Shown: positions 9,424 to 20,129 of the stretch, piece after piece
Position numbering within the stretch: position 1 is the stretch's first letter
How the letters are laid out: each line of letters opens with the position of its first letter
Assembly (NCBI RefSeq): GCF_002127325.2
Contig: NC_035435.2
Location: 11,180,289 to 11,244,288 of the forward strand
DNA from: Helianthus annuus
Taxonomy: Eukaryota > Streptophyta > Magnoliopsida > Asterales > Asteraceae
Reading direction: 5' to 3'
Length of the DNA: 64,000 nucleotides
Position numbers and translations under genes: made by a program
Notes under the pieces: generated by a model
The model's input: only the letters and a program-made list of their open reading frames with translations
Told to the model about the DNA's origin: nothing
The model's database searches: none

Positions 9424-12400
9424 TTACATATAACAGCGTCGAAGCTGTTGTGCATTCCATGTGCGTGCGATAGGTTCGCCTTCTAGTGTTTGCAATCTGT
9501 ACGCGCCTTTCCCTAAGACCTCGTTGATGAGGTAGGGTCCTTCCCACTTGGGGGCGAGTTTGCCTGGGCGCTCGGCATTAGATGCCTCATTGTCGCGTAG
9601 GACGTAGTCTCCTGGGTTGAAAGTACAAACGCGGACGCGCGCGTTGTAGTACTTTTCAAGTTTGGATTTATATTTGGCCTCGTTAATGGCAGCGTTTTCG
9701 CGCCTTTCTTCCAAGAGGTCCAAATCGATCCTGCGTTCCATGTTGTTGTCTAGTTTTTCAATAGCCAACATTCTAGGAGAGGGGAGACCTACTTCGGCGG
9801 GGATCACCGCTTCTGAACCGTAGACTAGGCTGAAGGGTGTTTCCCCATTGCTTGTTTTTGGGCTTGTGCGGTGAGCCCATAAGATACTTGGGAGTTCATC
9901 GACCCAGCCACGCCTGGCCGTTCCCAACCGTGCCTTGATCCCTTCGACTAGGCTTTTATTGATACTCTCGACTTGGCCGTTCCCTTGCGGGTGTGCGACT
10001 GAGGAGAATATGTGCTCAATGTGTAGTTCCTCTAGCCATTTTTGAAATTCGTCGGCAGCGAAGTTGGTGCCGTTATCGGTGACAATGCACATTGGTAATC
10101 CGAAACGGCAGATGATGTGTTCCCAAATAAACTTTCTTGTTATCATAGCAGTGGTTGAGGCGAGTGGTTTTGCTTCTACCCATTTGGTGAAGTAATCAAC
10201 CGCCACTATGATAAATTTAACCGCACCTGGAGCGTCAGGGAATGGTCCCACAACGTCAATTGCCCATTTCTGAAAGGGCCATGCGGTTGTAACGGGGACT
10301 AAGTTGTTTTTTGGCCGCAAGGTTTTTGGAGCATGACGTTGACAGTCGATGCACTTGCGCAACTCTTTGACGGCGTCCAGGTGCATGCCGGGCCAGTAAT
10401 ACCCGGCATTCATGATTTTGGCCACTACCATGCGTGGTCCAGCGTGTATGCCACATATGCCCTCGTGTATCTCTCGAATGAGGTATGTGGCGTCCTGGGG
10501 GTTGACGCATCGTAGTAGTGGCCCGAGGTATGACTTGCGGTATAAGATACCGTCTCCTATCTGATAATGGCACGCTTTGTATTGTAGTTTGCGTGCTTCT
10601 GATTTGCTTTCGGGAGTCACACCGGATTGTAGATATGCGATAATAGGTGTCATCCATGATGTTGAACCGTATTGAATGACGTTGACCTGGCGCAGGGGTA
10701 CCGAAGGATTTTGCAGGATTTCGATGCGTATCTCCTTTGCCAAGTGTTGGAAGCTGGTAGATGCAAGTTTTGATAGTGCATCTGCGGACTTGTTTTCGCT
10801 TCGATTAATATGGCGAATATTGAATGAAGCGAATTTAGATTTTAGTTGCAGGACTTGCTCGAGGTAGAGGATCATGATATCCCCTTTTGCGGCATAGTCG
10901 CCGCGTACTTGGCCTGCGACTAACAAAGAGTCGACGTGGGCTTCCAGGTGTTGCACGCCGATTTTGACTGCTAAACGTAGCCCCGCTAACAGAGCCTCAT
11001 ATTCTGCCTCGTTGTTTGTGCTTTTGAATTCGAGGCGGATTGCATATGTAAGTTCTTGGCCATCAGGGCTGACGAGTCGCAGACCCGCACCCGCCCCTTC
11101 GTCGTTGGAGGCACCATCTGTGAAGAGTGCCCATGTCTCTGAGGAGGGTGGCGTTGGTGCAGGAGTTTGTGCTTCTTCGCATTCTTGGATGCGATTCACC
11201 GGTACTTCGGCGGCGAAATCAGCTAAGATCTGGCCTTTAATCGCGGGGCGCGGTTTATAATGTATCGTGTGCGCGCCCAGCTCGATGGCCCATTTCGCTA
11301 ATCGCACAGAGATGTCGGGTTTGGAGAGGATCGGGCCGATCCTGTAATTGGTTAGCACTGTGATGACGTGGTTTACGAAGTAGCGTCGCAACCGTCTTGA
11401 AGCGTGCACTAGTGCTAACACCAATTTCTCCATTATTGAGTACCTCGTCTCTGGGTCGTTGAGCATCTTGCTGATGTAGTAGATGGGTGTTTGAACCCCC
11501 TTTCGCTCCACAATTAGTACCGCACCCACCGCGTTGTCCGCGGCGGATAGGTATAGTATGAGTGGCTCATCTTTGCGTGGTGCGGTTAAAGTTGGGAGTT
11601 GTATCAAACACTCCTTCATTTCCCGGAAGGCCTGTTCAGCCTCTGCGGTCCACTGGAATTGTTCTTTCTTTGAACAGCTTCGCAGTGTCTTGATGAACGG
11701 ATAGGACTTAGCTGCGTGGTTGGCTAAGAATCTGTTTAGTGCCGCTAGCCTGCCGGCTAGCCGTTGCATATCCTTCATCGATGAAGGCGATGGCATGCGC
11801 TCGATCGCCTGGACCTTCTCCGGGTTTACCTTGAATCCATCTTTAGTCACGATGAACCCAAGGAATTTGCCTTCTTCCATTCCAAACGAGCATTTCCCTG
11901 GATTGAGCTTTATGTTAACGCTTCGCAGAGTTTGGAATGTTCTTTCGATATCCGTGAGCATGGTATCTTCTTCCATGCTCATGACGACCAGGTCGTCCAT
12001 GTAGATTTCGACACTTTTGCTTATTTGGCCGCGGAAAGTGTCGTTCATCAACTTTTGGTAGGTTGAGCCCGCGTTGCGCAACCCAAACGGCATTTTTGTA
12101 TAGCAGTAATTTCCGGTGGGAGTCCGGAATGCCGTTTTGTCTTCATCCTCGATTGCCATTTGTACTTGATGGTATCCTTTGTAGCAATCGAGGAAACACT
12201 TCCACCTGAATGGTGCGAGATTATCGACCTTTTCGTCGATTTCTGGAAGCGCGTAACAATCCTTGGGGCAGGCTTTGTTAAGGTCTTTGTAATCGACGCA
12301 CATGCGCCAGCCTCCGGACGGTTTTTCTACCATGACTGGGTTGGACAACCAAGTCTGGTATTTGACTTCCCGCAGGATGCCTGCGGAGAGCAGTTCTTCG

Positions 12401-14970
12401 ATCTGCTCTTGCATCGCCTGATTTTTAGCTGACCCAAGGTGGCGTTGGCCTTGGATCACTGGCTTGATACCTGGCATGGTATTCAAGTGATGTTGCGCAA
12501 TATCACGTGGGACCCCGGTCATGTCTGCGGGTGTCCACGCGAAGATGTCTTGGTTCCTGAAGAGGAGCTGCTTCAATTGCGCTCTGGTGGTCGGGGACAA
12601 GGCGTGACCCAATGTGACCTTTTGTTCTGGGTATCTCGCGTTGAGAACCCATTTTTCTGGCTGGTCATTGGGGGTGGGCCTTGCGACCTTGGTCGGACGT
12701 ACTTCGTCCGACGTCATGACGTCCCTGCGGGCATAGATTATCGCGACCCCTGATTCGGTTGGGAAACCAACCGCAGAGTGGGGGACCGACGTAATCATAT
12801 TGAAATCTCCTTGGGATTCTCTCCCGAGGAGTACGTCATATTTGGAGGTGTGAGGTAAAACCATGAAGTTTACCTCTTCTGTCCTTGTGCGGTTTCCGCT
12901 GGAAAGACGCACAGGAAAAGTAATCTGGCCTAGGGGAAAGACAGTTTCCCCTGCGAACCCGGTTAACGGGTAATCTACTGCTTGCAACCGATCTTTGTCC
13001 TCCTGGTCGAACTGGTTGAAGCATTGTTCGTAGATTATATCAGATGTACTGCCCGGGTCGATGAATAGACGCTCGGTGCAGTAGTGCGCCAGTTGGCCTG
13101 AAATGACGACGGCGCGCCTATCGCGCGGTCCGCCTCGGACTTTTGGAAAGACGACTTGCTCGTCCTTCCAGTCACATTCCGGCCTTCTTGCCGCTTTTCG
13201 CGGCCTGCCCTTGCCTCCGTGGATCATGTGGGTGGAAGCCACATGCATGGTTCGCTTCCCGGAGGAGGTACCTTCGCCGTGAGGGGTAATGCGCTTGGTG
13301 GGTTTTTGCCCACCTGGCAAAAGATGTTGCAGTTTCCCCTCCTTCAAGGCGCGCTCAATCTCCAGTCGGAGACTGATGCAGCTGTTGGTGGTGTGGCCCG
13401 AGTCCTTGTGGTACTCACAGTAGAGTGTGAGGTCCTGATTTTTCTTGGACTTCATTGGTTGGGCCGGTCGCAAGAACTGTGGGTCCGCAAGGAGGACCTC
13501 ACTTGGCGACATGGTGATCTCGGTCCAGTTGCGGTCCCGGGATTCTTTCTTGGACGCCCGATTGTCTCGGGCGGGGTTGTAGTTCTTTGGGTCGAACGTG
13601 TTGGTTTGTGGGAAGTATGGTTTGGAAATATCGCGATTTCCAACGTCCCGGTTGCGTTTATTGTTACGCTTGGACCCTTGTTGGGATGTTTCGGCTTGGG
13701 GTTTTGCCTTTGCCACATGCGGTTCGAGTGACCGCTGTGTCTGGGCGTATTTCTTGACCGCAGTCATGACATCTTCCCATTTTTTGGGCAAGCCCTCCTT
13801 GCCAGAGATGGTCATGATCATCTCTCTGTCTTTGACGGCCCGGATGAAGTGGTTTCGTGCCATCTGGTCTGCCACGTCACCTATTTCCAGGCACTCTTTA
13901 TTATAACGGACGACGAATGCTTCGAGCGATTCGTCGTTCCTTCGCCAGATGTTCATGACGTCACACGAGTCTCGTTCGTGGCGTCGCTGCTGGCAAAAAT
14001 GTGCGAGGAACTTGCTGCGCAAGTCCTCGAATGAATCCAGTGATCCCACTGGCAAAGAATCGAACCATGCCCTGGCCAGGCCCGTAAGGGTCTGGGGGAA
14101 AAAATTGCACCAAGTGGGTTCATCCCACTGGCCGTTGATGCCCGCGCCGATGAAGACGTTCATGTGGTCGTCCGGGTCGGTCGAACCATTGTATTTCCCA
14201 ACGTTGTATGGGAACTTTGTCGTGGTGACATGGGCGTTGGCAATCCGCGTGCCGAACTTGGAATTTTCGGCCGCTGCCTTTGGCCTGTATGGTTCGTTTG
14301 CAGGGCGCTTTGCCGCCCTAAGGTATGTGTTGCGGGGGTGACTGGGAGGAACATAGTTGCGTCCTCCCGGTCTGCTACTGGTGTCATGCGAGTCACCGCG
14401 GTAGCTATGGTCGTCAGGGTCGGTATGACCGTACCCTTCGGTGTATGGTTGTGGGCCTAATCGGTTCTGAATGCCGGGGCCGCGTCTGGAGGTTGATCGC
14501 CTCCTGTCCTCGCCATGGGGGCCAAGGCGGGTGTGTACTGGTCCTCTAGTGTGGGACCCGTATGAGGAATCATCCTCGTTGAGGGTGTGGACCGAACAGT
14601 AAGACGATCCCCTTTCTTCACGCCGGCTTCTTGAAGCCGGGCGTGAATGGATCCTGCCGTCGTATTGTAAAATACGCTCAACAGGGGTGTGCGGTGCTGG
14701 GGGAAGCCCGGCTCGTATATTCGCTTCAGTACAAGCGCGGTTGTATGCTGCAGTCAGCGTAGCTGCCTGCTGCTCGTACCAGGCATGAATGGTCGTGCCT
14801 GGTGGGATCACAGATGGGAACTGTGATAAGTCATGTCCGAACATAAAGGAGGGGCTCCTTTGTGTGGACGTGCCAATGTGTCCGGGTTGGGATGTCGAGG
14901 CATTGACCCCTACCGGGTTTGGGATTGGAGGATTTTGGTTATCCGTAGTATTGTTTTGGTGATCAGTCAT
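9424..14970 (-). CDS. gag-pol: Intact gag-pol polyprotein of the young Tat element (1848 aa)
   Basis: A single uninterrupted frame runs from ATG 14970 to TAA 9424. Rough residue map: disordered N-terminus 1-230; gag core 250-420 (AWFDSLPVGS, FVVRYNKECLEIG); Tat-type Cys/His motif 518-531 (CEYHKDSGHTTNSC); protease near 638 (FIDPGSTSDI); RT 860-1050 with KDLNKACPKD, PFGLRNAGSTYQ and the catalytic EIYMDDLVV near 990; first RNase H about 1105-1250; second, archaeal-like RNase H from 1280 (FTDGAS, NNEAEYEALLAG, HVDS); integrase with HHCC at about 1502-1545 and the D,D,E residues near 1572, 1632 and 1669; C-terminal tail ending RTWNAQQLRRCYM. All catalytic motifs are present, so it looks capable of self-mobilisation. 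Expression would start at the right LTR. Whether gag is also made separately cannot be told from one frame. Confidence 0.95.
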   Translation of the reverse strand: MTDHQNNTTDNQNPPIPNPVGVNASTSQPGHIGTSTQRSPSFMFGHDLSQFPSVIPPGTTIHAWYEQQAATLTAAYNRACTEANIRAGLPPAPHTPVERILQYDGRIHSRPASRSRREERGSSYCSVHTLNEDDSSYGSHTRGPVHTRLGPHGEDRRRSTSRRGPGIQNRLGPQPYTEGYGHTDPDDHSYRGDSHDTSSRPGGRNYVPPSHPRNTYLRAAKRPANEPYRPKAAAENSKFGTRIANAHVTTTKFPYNVGKYNGSTDPDDHMNVFIGAGINGQWDEPTWCNFFPQTLTGLARAWFDSLPVGSLDSFEDLRSKFLAHFCQQRRHERDSCDVMNIWRRNDESLEAFVVRYNKECLEIGDVADQMARNHFIRAVKDREMIMTISGKEGLPKKWEDVMTAVKKYAQTQRSLEPHVAKAKPQAETSQQGSKRNNKRNRDVGNRDISKPYFPQTNTFDPKNYNPARDNRASKKESRDRNWTEITMSPSEVLLADPQFLRPAQPMKSKKNQDLTLYCEYHKDSGHTTNSCISLRLEIERALKEGKLQHLLPGGQKPTKRITPHGEGTSSGKRTMHVASTHMIHGGKGRPRKAARRPECDWKDEQVVFPKVRGGPRDRRAVVISGQLAHYCTERLFIDPGSTSDIIYEQCFNQFDQEDKDRLQAVDYPLTGFAGETVFPLGQITFPVRLSSGNRTRTEEVNFMVLPHTSKYDVLLGRESQGDFNMITSVPHSAVGFPTESGVAIIYARRDVMTSDEVRPTKVARPTPNDQPEKWVLNARYPEQKVTLGHALSPTTRAQLKQLLFRNQDIFAWTPADMTGVPRDIAQHHLNTMPGIKPVIQGQRHLGSAKNQAMQEQIEELLSAGILREVKYQTWLSNPVMVEKPSGGWRMCVDYKDLNKACPKDCYALPEIDEKVDNLAPFRWKCFLDCYKGYHQVQMAIEDEDKTAFRTPTGNYCYTKMPFGLRNAGSTYQKLMNDTFRGQISKSVEIYMDDLVVMSMEEDTMLTDIERTFQTLRSVNIKLNPGKCSFGMEEGKFLGFIVTKDGFKVNPEKVQAIERMPSPSSMKDMQRLAGRLAALNRFLANHAAKSYPFIKTLRSCSKKEQFQWTAEAEQAFREMKECLIQLPTLTAPRKDEPLILYLSAADNAVGAVLIVERKGVQTPIYYISKMLNDPETRYSIMEKLVLALVHASRRLRRYFVNHVITVLTNYRIGPILSKPDISVRLAKWAIELGAHTIHYKPRPAIKGQILADFAAEVPVNRIQECEEAQTPAPTPPSSETWALFTDGASNDEGAGAGLRLVSPDGQELTYAIRLEFKSTNNEAEYEALLAGLRLAVKIGVQHLEAHVDSLLVAGQVRGDYAAKGDIMILYLEQVLQLKSKFASFNIRHINRSENKSADALSKLASTSFQHLAKEIRIEILQNPSVPLRQVNVIQYGSTSWMTPIIAYLQSGVTPESKSEARKLQYKACHYQIGDGILYRKSYLGPLLRCVNPQDATYLIREIHEGICGIHAGPRMVVAKIMNAGYYWPGMHLDAVKELRKCIDCQRHAPKTLRPKNNLVPVTTAWPFQKWAIDVVGPFPDAPGAVKFIIVAVDYFTKWVEAKPLASTTAMITRKFIWEHIICRFGLPMCIVTDNGTNFAADEFQKWLEELHIEHIFSSVAHPQGNGQVESINKSLVEGIKARLGTARRGWVDELPSILWAHRTSPKTSNGETPFSLVYGSEAVIPAEVGLPSPRMLAIEKLDNNMERRIDLDLLEERRENAAINEAKYKSKLEKYYNARVRVCTFNPGDYVLRDNEASNAERPGKLAPKWEGPYLINEVLGKGAYRLQTLEGEPIARTWNAQQLRRCYM

Positions 14971-15018
14971 GATCGTGAGAGAGGAAAAAGGGATGGATTA
15001 GAAAATGCTAAGAGTAGC

Positions 15019-15030
15019 GGTGGGCGCCAA
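15019..15030 (-). other. Primer-binding site of the young Tat element
   Basis: On the minus strand TTGGCGCCCACC follows the end of the 5' LTR directly. The same sequence stands at the equivalent place in the second Tat element (21736-21747). The TGGCGCC core is expected to pair with a tRNA 3' end ending GGCGCCA; the particular tRNA is not assigned. Confidence 0.85.
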
Positions 15031-15972
15031 TGATGAAACAATGGTTAACCGGGCAGGGTTAACTCACTGGTCTCGTCAAGAAGGGTTAATCCCTTCCTCT
15101 CGAGGATCGCTGGCTGGATCACCGGTGGTTGATCTCCTGCACAAGGAAACAAGCCGTGACTCGTAACAAGGAGGATGGGGTGGGGGGTGCTCCTTGTTAC
15201 CACTCTCCGGCGTGAGAATCAGTAGTTTGCTTGGGAAGCAAAGTAAGATAGTAGTAGTAGTGAGAGAGTTGTGAGAAGATACCTCAAACCTGGTTTGGGG
15301 TTGGTATTTATAGCCGAGGAGTGGAGGAGGATGATGATGGATGGACTGACGACGTGCTGCCCCTTTTCAGGTGTGTCAGGCTCGTCGGTTATGGAGGTTA
15401 TGCCACGTCAGTCCATTGCTTACGTAGCTCTGACAGGTAACTGTCATTGGTGCCACTTGCACTGTGGTGTCAGTACCACTTGCTTGAGTACATAGGATGC
15501 GGTGCAAGCCGCATCGCTACATGCGGTAACATCTGAAGTTACCGCGTCTCCGACTTGTGATCAAGGAATACGCGAGATGCGGTGCTAGCCGCATCGTCGT
15601 CTTGCCTGCATCCCTTGTCGTGACGAAAATGTCCGTATGGTGCGGTGTCAGCCGTACCACTACGTTCATCTCCTTCTATGCCTAAGGTAAGGCTTTCCTG
15701 TATTGATAGAAGTGTTCACTGGACGCGGTGCGATGCCGCGTCGCTGTGAATACTTCCGTTTTCGTACACCAGATGTGATGCTATGTCGCATCACTCTACC
15801 GTTCTCCTGTTCCATGTAAGTCCTCTTTTGTTACTAGATAGATTGGATTCAACCCTTGTGTCGATGCGTTCCCGCATGGGCACAAGTGGGTTGTTAGCCA
15901 GTGGGGGTTTTGATAAGGGTAATGGTCACTCGCGGTCGATGCTGACGCGAGATCTGGGACCATACCCCTTCA
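15031..15972 (-). repeat. 5' LTR (promoter LTR) of the young Tat element
   Basis: This is the 942-bp partner of 2615-3556. Its TATA-like box (reverse of 15305-15312) should drive gag-pol leftwards. The array of CG-rich inverted repeats is at about 15494-15796, upstream of that box. It ends TG...CA and is flanked by CCCTT. Confidence 0.95.
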
Positions 15973-15977
15973 CCCTT
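15973..15977. repeat. Target site duplication (CCCTT), right copy
   Basis: This is a perfect match to 2610-2614. The next bases (ca) complete the end of the older LTR that was the target. Confidence 0.93.
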
Positions 15978-16020
15978 CAATATATATAGTTTGTAATTTT
16001 AAAAATTTTCAAACCGCTAT

Positions 16021-16171
16021 ATATTTTATCGTTTAGTGGTTGGCAAACTTGAGAACTTGGTTGATTTGAACCATTGTGCGCGCATCCAAATGCATATTAC
16101 ATGATGACATCGAAAATTACAACAATTACAAAATCCAAGATGATCATAACATTCCAAAACAAGAATCAAAT
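16021..16171. repeat. Duplicate of the P450 upstream region, left part
   Basis: The stretch from 'atattttatcgtttagtggttggcaaa' to 'ccaaaacaagaatcaaat' matches 62474-62622, just upstream of the P450 gene, with scattered substitutions and small indels and in the same orientation. The copy resumes at about 18826 after the LINE. A P450 paralogue, if the duplication once included it, would have lain to the left, where the old LTR now sits. Confidence 0.85.
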
Positions 16172-18673
16172 GGTGTCTGGTGCACCAAACCGGCGAAAAT
16201 AAAAAAACAAGTGCATTCCTTTTTTCGCGATAAATTCAAAGAAAGTGCTTTTAACAGACCTGAGCTTTTTTGCCACAATATTAAAAGGATTTCTGGGGAT
16301 TAAGGTGTGATGCTTACCGAGCCTTTCTTTGAACAAGAAATCAAAAACGCTATTTTTGGATGTGGAGATGACCGTGCTCCGGGTCCGGATGGTTTCAATT
16401 TCAGATTCATTAAGCATTTCTGGGAATATCTTAAAGAAGATTGTTGTAATATTTTTGCATTGTTTCACAGCAGTGGCTCTATAAGTGATGGTAGCGGGTC
16501 ATCGTTTATTGCTCTTGTTCCCAAAGTTTCCGATCCGGTTTCGCTTAACAACTTTAGACCTATTAATTTGGTCGGAGTTATTAGTAAAGCTATCTCCAAA
16601 GTTATGGCTAACCGAATGAGATGGGTTTTGGATGGGATTATTTCGGACACGCAGTCTGCTTTTTTGAAAGGTAGATATATCTTGGACGGTCCCTTTATTA
16701 TCAACGAACTTATTTCTTGGATTAAAAAGAGGAACTCGGAAGCTTTTTTCTTGAAAATTGACTTTGAAAAAGCATATGACAACGTCAACTGGAAGTCTGT
16801 GATTAATGTGCTACTTCAAATGGGATTTCCGAATTTGTGGTGTAATTGGATCCTTGGAATTCTCAAATCGGCATCTTCGTCTGTTCTGGTGAACGGGGCT
16901 ACGACTTTCCTATTTAGATGTGAGAAAGGTATGAGGCAGGGGGACCCTTTATCTCCGTTTTTGTTTTTGGTTGTTATGGAAGCTCTTTCCTGTATGTTCA
17001 ATAGGGCGAGAGACGCGGGGGTTATCAATGGGGTTGCTACTCCAAATAATGGGCCAATTATCACTCATCTTTTGTATGCTGATGATGCCTTAGTTGTGGG
17101 TGAGTGGTCTAAATCCAAAGTGTCTAATATTGCGAGAATTCTCAGGTGCTTTTATGTTTGTTTTGGTCTTAAAATAAATTTAGAGAAATCCAATTTATTT
17201 GGAATTGGGGTTGGGTTGGAAGAAACAGGGGTGATGGCAAATGAGGTTGGTTGTAAACCGGGTTCTCTCCCTTTTAAATATCTTGGTTTAAATGTGGGGG
17301 CTAATATGAACATGATTAATAGTTGGCAGCCTGTGTATGATATTTTCCGATCCCGTCTTGCTGAATGGAAATCCCACCTCTTGTCGATTGGTGGTAGAGT
17401 CACCATTATAAAATCGGTTATGGAAAGTCTTCCAAACTACTATTTCTCTTTATATAAAGCCCCTAAGAAGGTTATATCGGGCTTGGAAGCTATGATAAAA
17501 AAGTTTCGTTGGGGAGGCGTGCAAGATGAAAGAAAGATGCATTGGGTGGCTTGGGATCGCGTCACTTGTGACAAGAAAGAGGGGGGTTTAGGTTTGAACA
17601 AGCTTATGGAGATAAACATTTCTCTCTTGGTTAAATGGGGATGGCGATACAAAACCGAGGCCAATAACCTTTGGAAAAGAATTGTCAATGCTTTACATTT
17701 CAGTCGGGTTGGGTGGGAATGTACCCCGTTTAAGAAATTACTATGCGGTGTGTGGAATAACATAACCAAGGTGTTTATCAACACTAAAGCGAATGGTGTT
17801 ACTCTTCGGAACTTTTTAAAAGGTAAAGTGGGTAACGGGAACTCTATCTCTTTTTGGCTGGATACATGGGTTTCCAGCGAACCGTTAAAGCTGGCGTTTC
17901 CGACATTGTTCCGTCTTGAGACAGACAAAAGATGCAAAATTTCGGACATAATAAAACGTCAAGATGCTGTTTTATTTTTTGATTGGAAATGGAAGACGCC
18001 TATGTCCGATCAGGCGGTCATTGATGACTTGCAGCGGCTGCAACAGGCCCTCATCTCGGTCCAGCTTTCAAGTAATGCTGACAATTGGAATTGGGCCGAT
18101 GACCCAGAAGGTATGTTCTCTGTTAAATATGTTAAAAATCCGCTGCATTCGGTTCTGAAGACTAGTAACAGGTTCAGCATGGTTTGGTGTAATTGGATCC
18201 CCGACAAATGCAATATTCACGTATGGTGTTCGGAGATGGAAAGGATCCCTACGGGTGAAGCCTTAAGAAAAAGAAATGTTATTCACGGCGAATCGACGTG
18301 TCCAGTTTGTAACTCAGCCGAGGAGTCTGCTGAACATGTGCTTAATTCTTGTTTCGTTACGTCCAATGTTTGGAACGGAGTGAGCGCATGGTGTAAACTT
18401 CCCAACTTTTTCGCTTTTTCGATCAAGGATCTTCTCGAATTTCACAAAGTTACTCCAATGTCGGAAAAGAAAAAGGAAGCTATTCATGGTATTATCATTA
18501 TTATTTGCCGGTGCTTGTGGCGTGCGAGGAATATGTGGGTTTTCTCCAATACTCCAATCAAGATTGATAACATTATAAGTGAGGTTAAGTCGTTAGGTTA
18601 TCTTTGGTACTCAACTAGATCGAAAAATAAAGGTATAGGATGGAGCGAATGGTGTTCTTTTGAATTCTTTTGA
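16172..18673 (+). pseudogene. LINE ORF2 remnant: reverse transcriptase
   Basis: The frame reads from the truncation point to TGA at 18673, with one in-frame stop near 16301. The 788-aa stretch after that stop holds all RT blocks: DRAPGPDGFNFRFIK, NFRPINLVG, QSAFLKGRYI, FLKIDFEKAYDNVNW, GMRQGDPLSPFLF and the catalytic LLYADDALVVGEWS. Near its end is a CPVCNSAEESAEHVLNSC motif of the plant LINE zf-RVT type. The N-terminal endonuclease is missing by truncation. The protein would copy LINE RNA at a nicked target, but without endonuclease and 5' promoter this copy should be dead. Confidence 0.92.
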
Positions 18674-18760
18674 TTTCATGTATCCGTTGTTGTAGTTTTT
18701 GGCCGGCCCGGTTTGGGTCGGTTGTGCGTTAATGAAGTTTACTTTAAAAAAAAAAAAAAA
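16172..18760 (+). mobile_element. 5'-truncated L1-type LINE with poly(A) tail
   Basis: The element starts abruptly inside ORF2, carries RT and a C-terminal zinc-binding region, has a short 3' UTR, and ends in a 15-A tract at 18746-18760. 5' truncation with a poly(A) tail is typical of LINE target-primed insertion. It interrupts the duplicated P450 upstream sequence. No convincing target duplication was found; about 65 bases after the A-tract are absent from the other copy of the duplicate. Confidence 0.9.
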
Positions 18761-18825
18761 TTCAGAAGGTAGTCAATAAACTGTACATGTCATGTAATTC
18801 ACAAATACATGTGTCCGTGCCATAT

Positions 18826-18900
18826 TACTTTCCATATTATTTTTCTATAGATGAATTAAAATTAATTTTATATATTATCATCTTTGTTTCTTATATATAC
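18826..18900. repeat. Duplicate of the P450 upstream region, right part
   Basis: 'gccatattactttccatattatttttctatagatgaatt' and the bases that follow match 62630-62710 with small differences. This continues the duplication interrupted by the LINE. Confidence 0.8.
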
Positions 18901-20129
18901 CAGGTTATCATCCGAGATTGCTTCTCACGTTAGAGAAAGTTATTTATATTAAAAACTATTTATGATTAATATATACTTAAAATCATACATAATGTATGAC
19001 ATATTAATGCCTTCACTATAAGAAGAGTTACAAACTTTTGATTAACTTATTCACGGGTTATGAAGTTGTAACCAAACTTATAAACATATTGACTACTTAT
19101 GTGGAATCTTATGTGAAAAAAGCCAAATAAATAACTAAAACCAAACAATCATATCTAATGGGTTTGAAATATGTTTACTAAATATGTTTGATGCAACCAT
19201 AACCCGAACCAATCAATTTATAAGTAATAAATGGGTTCGAAATGCCATTTTTACTAAATAAAATCTACACAAAAGAGTGTAATATTGGATAGTTAAATGG
19301 CTTACATGAAAGGGGGCGAAAGCTTGAAAGACAAATTTTGAGAATTTCAATTCCGGTTATATCCTCCACAACGTCTTATAAAAGGCTGTATAATGCTTTT
19401 CCTATGTATGTTATATACTCCTGTTTTGAAACCTACTATGTGAGCTCATTGTCAAATTTATTGTTTGTGCAATTATAGATGTAATAGAACAATAGAAAAA
19501 ATTGACATATTACATAATAGGTTATCACCCGTAAGTTTCACAGACTAAAGCAAGTTAAATTCATACAAACACACTACAAAATCAAATATAATTGAAGGCA
19601 CAGCTGAACCTACGTCGACCTTAGCAAAACGCCTGTAACCAGTTGTAGTTAGTTTTTATGCAATTTTTGCAACATTTGTATTGTTGTGAAAAGTGTAGTT
19701 TTGCAGCGTCTTTTTGTTGTCAAAAAGTGCAGTTTGTGCTCGGTTTAGATTCCTTGAAAGTTTCTCCAGTTCGTTGAATTCATTTGCATCAGTCTGTGCC
19801 CGGTTCCATTAAAAACTTTGTTGTGAGAATCCCATTAACCATTTTGATCCGTTCTGCAACAATTGCCTTCTTTTCTTGTTCCAGGGATACATCACTGGAA
19901 AATAAACACGCAATGAACAGTGGATGAGCCGATAGTCATTCCAGATTAATACACATGCCCTCCAATACATTTGAAATTTTTGCCACAACTTAACCCAAAC
20001 ATCTTAATTGACATATATAACCCAAAGGACTGTAAGATTCATTTTGAAACGATTTAAAAAAATGAATCTCATAATAATTTAAATTTATAAAACTACTTTT
20101 TAAGAAAGGAATATAAAACAAACCTTAAA
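18901..20129. other. AT-rich spacer, no gene seen
   Basis: There is no long open frame, no recognisable protein and no clear repeat boundary. Confidence 0.6.

Larger units (their letters stand above)
2615..15972 (-). mobile_element. Complete young Ty3/gypsy element, Tat lineage, 13.36 kb
   Basis: The element has two 942-bp LTRs (TG...CA), a CCCTT target duplication, a primer-binding site beside the right LTR, a polypurine tract beside the left LTR and an unbroken gag-pol on the minus strand. Two RNase H domains in pol and an antisense gene between pol and the 3' LTR are established marks of the Tat lineage (Athila/Ogre/Retand group and relatives). Only two differences between the LTRs were seen by eye (2967 vs 15383, 3217 vs 15633), about 99.8% identity, so insertion was recent. 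Order in element sense: 5' LTR (15972-15031), PBS, gag-pol, tandem duplication, antisense gene, about 1.8 kb non-coding, PPT, 3' LTR. Confidence 0.95.
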
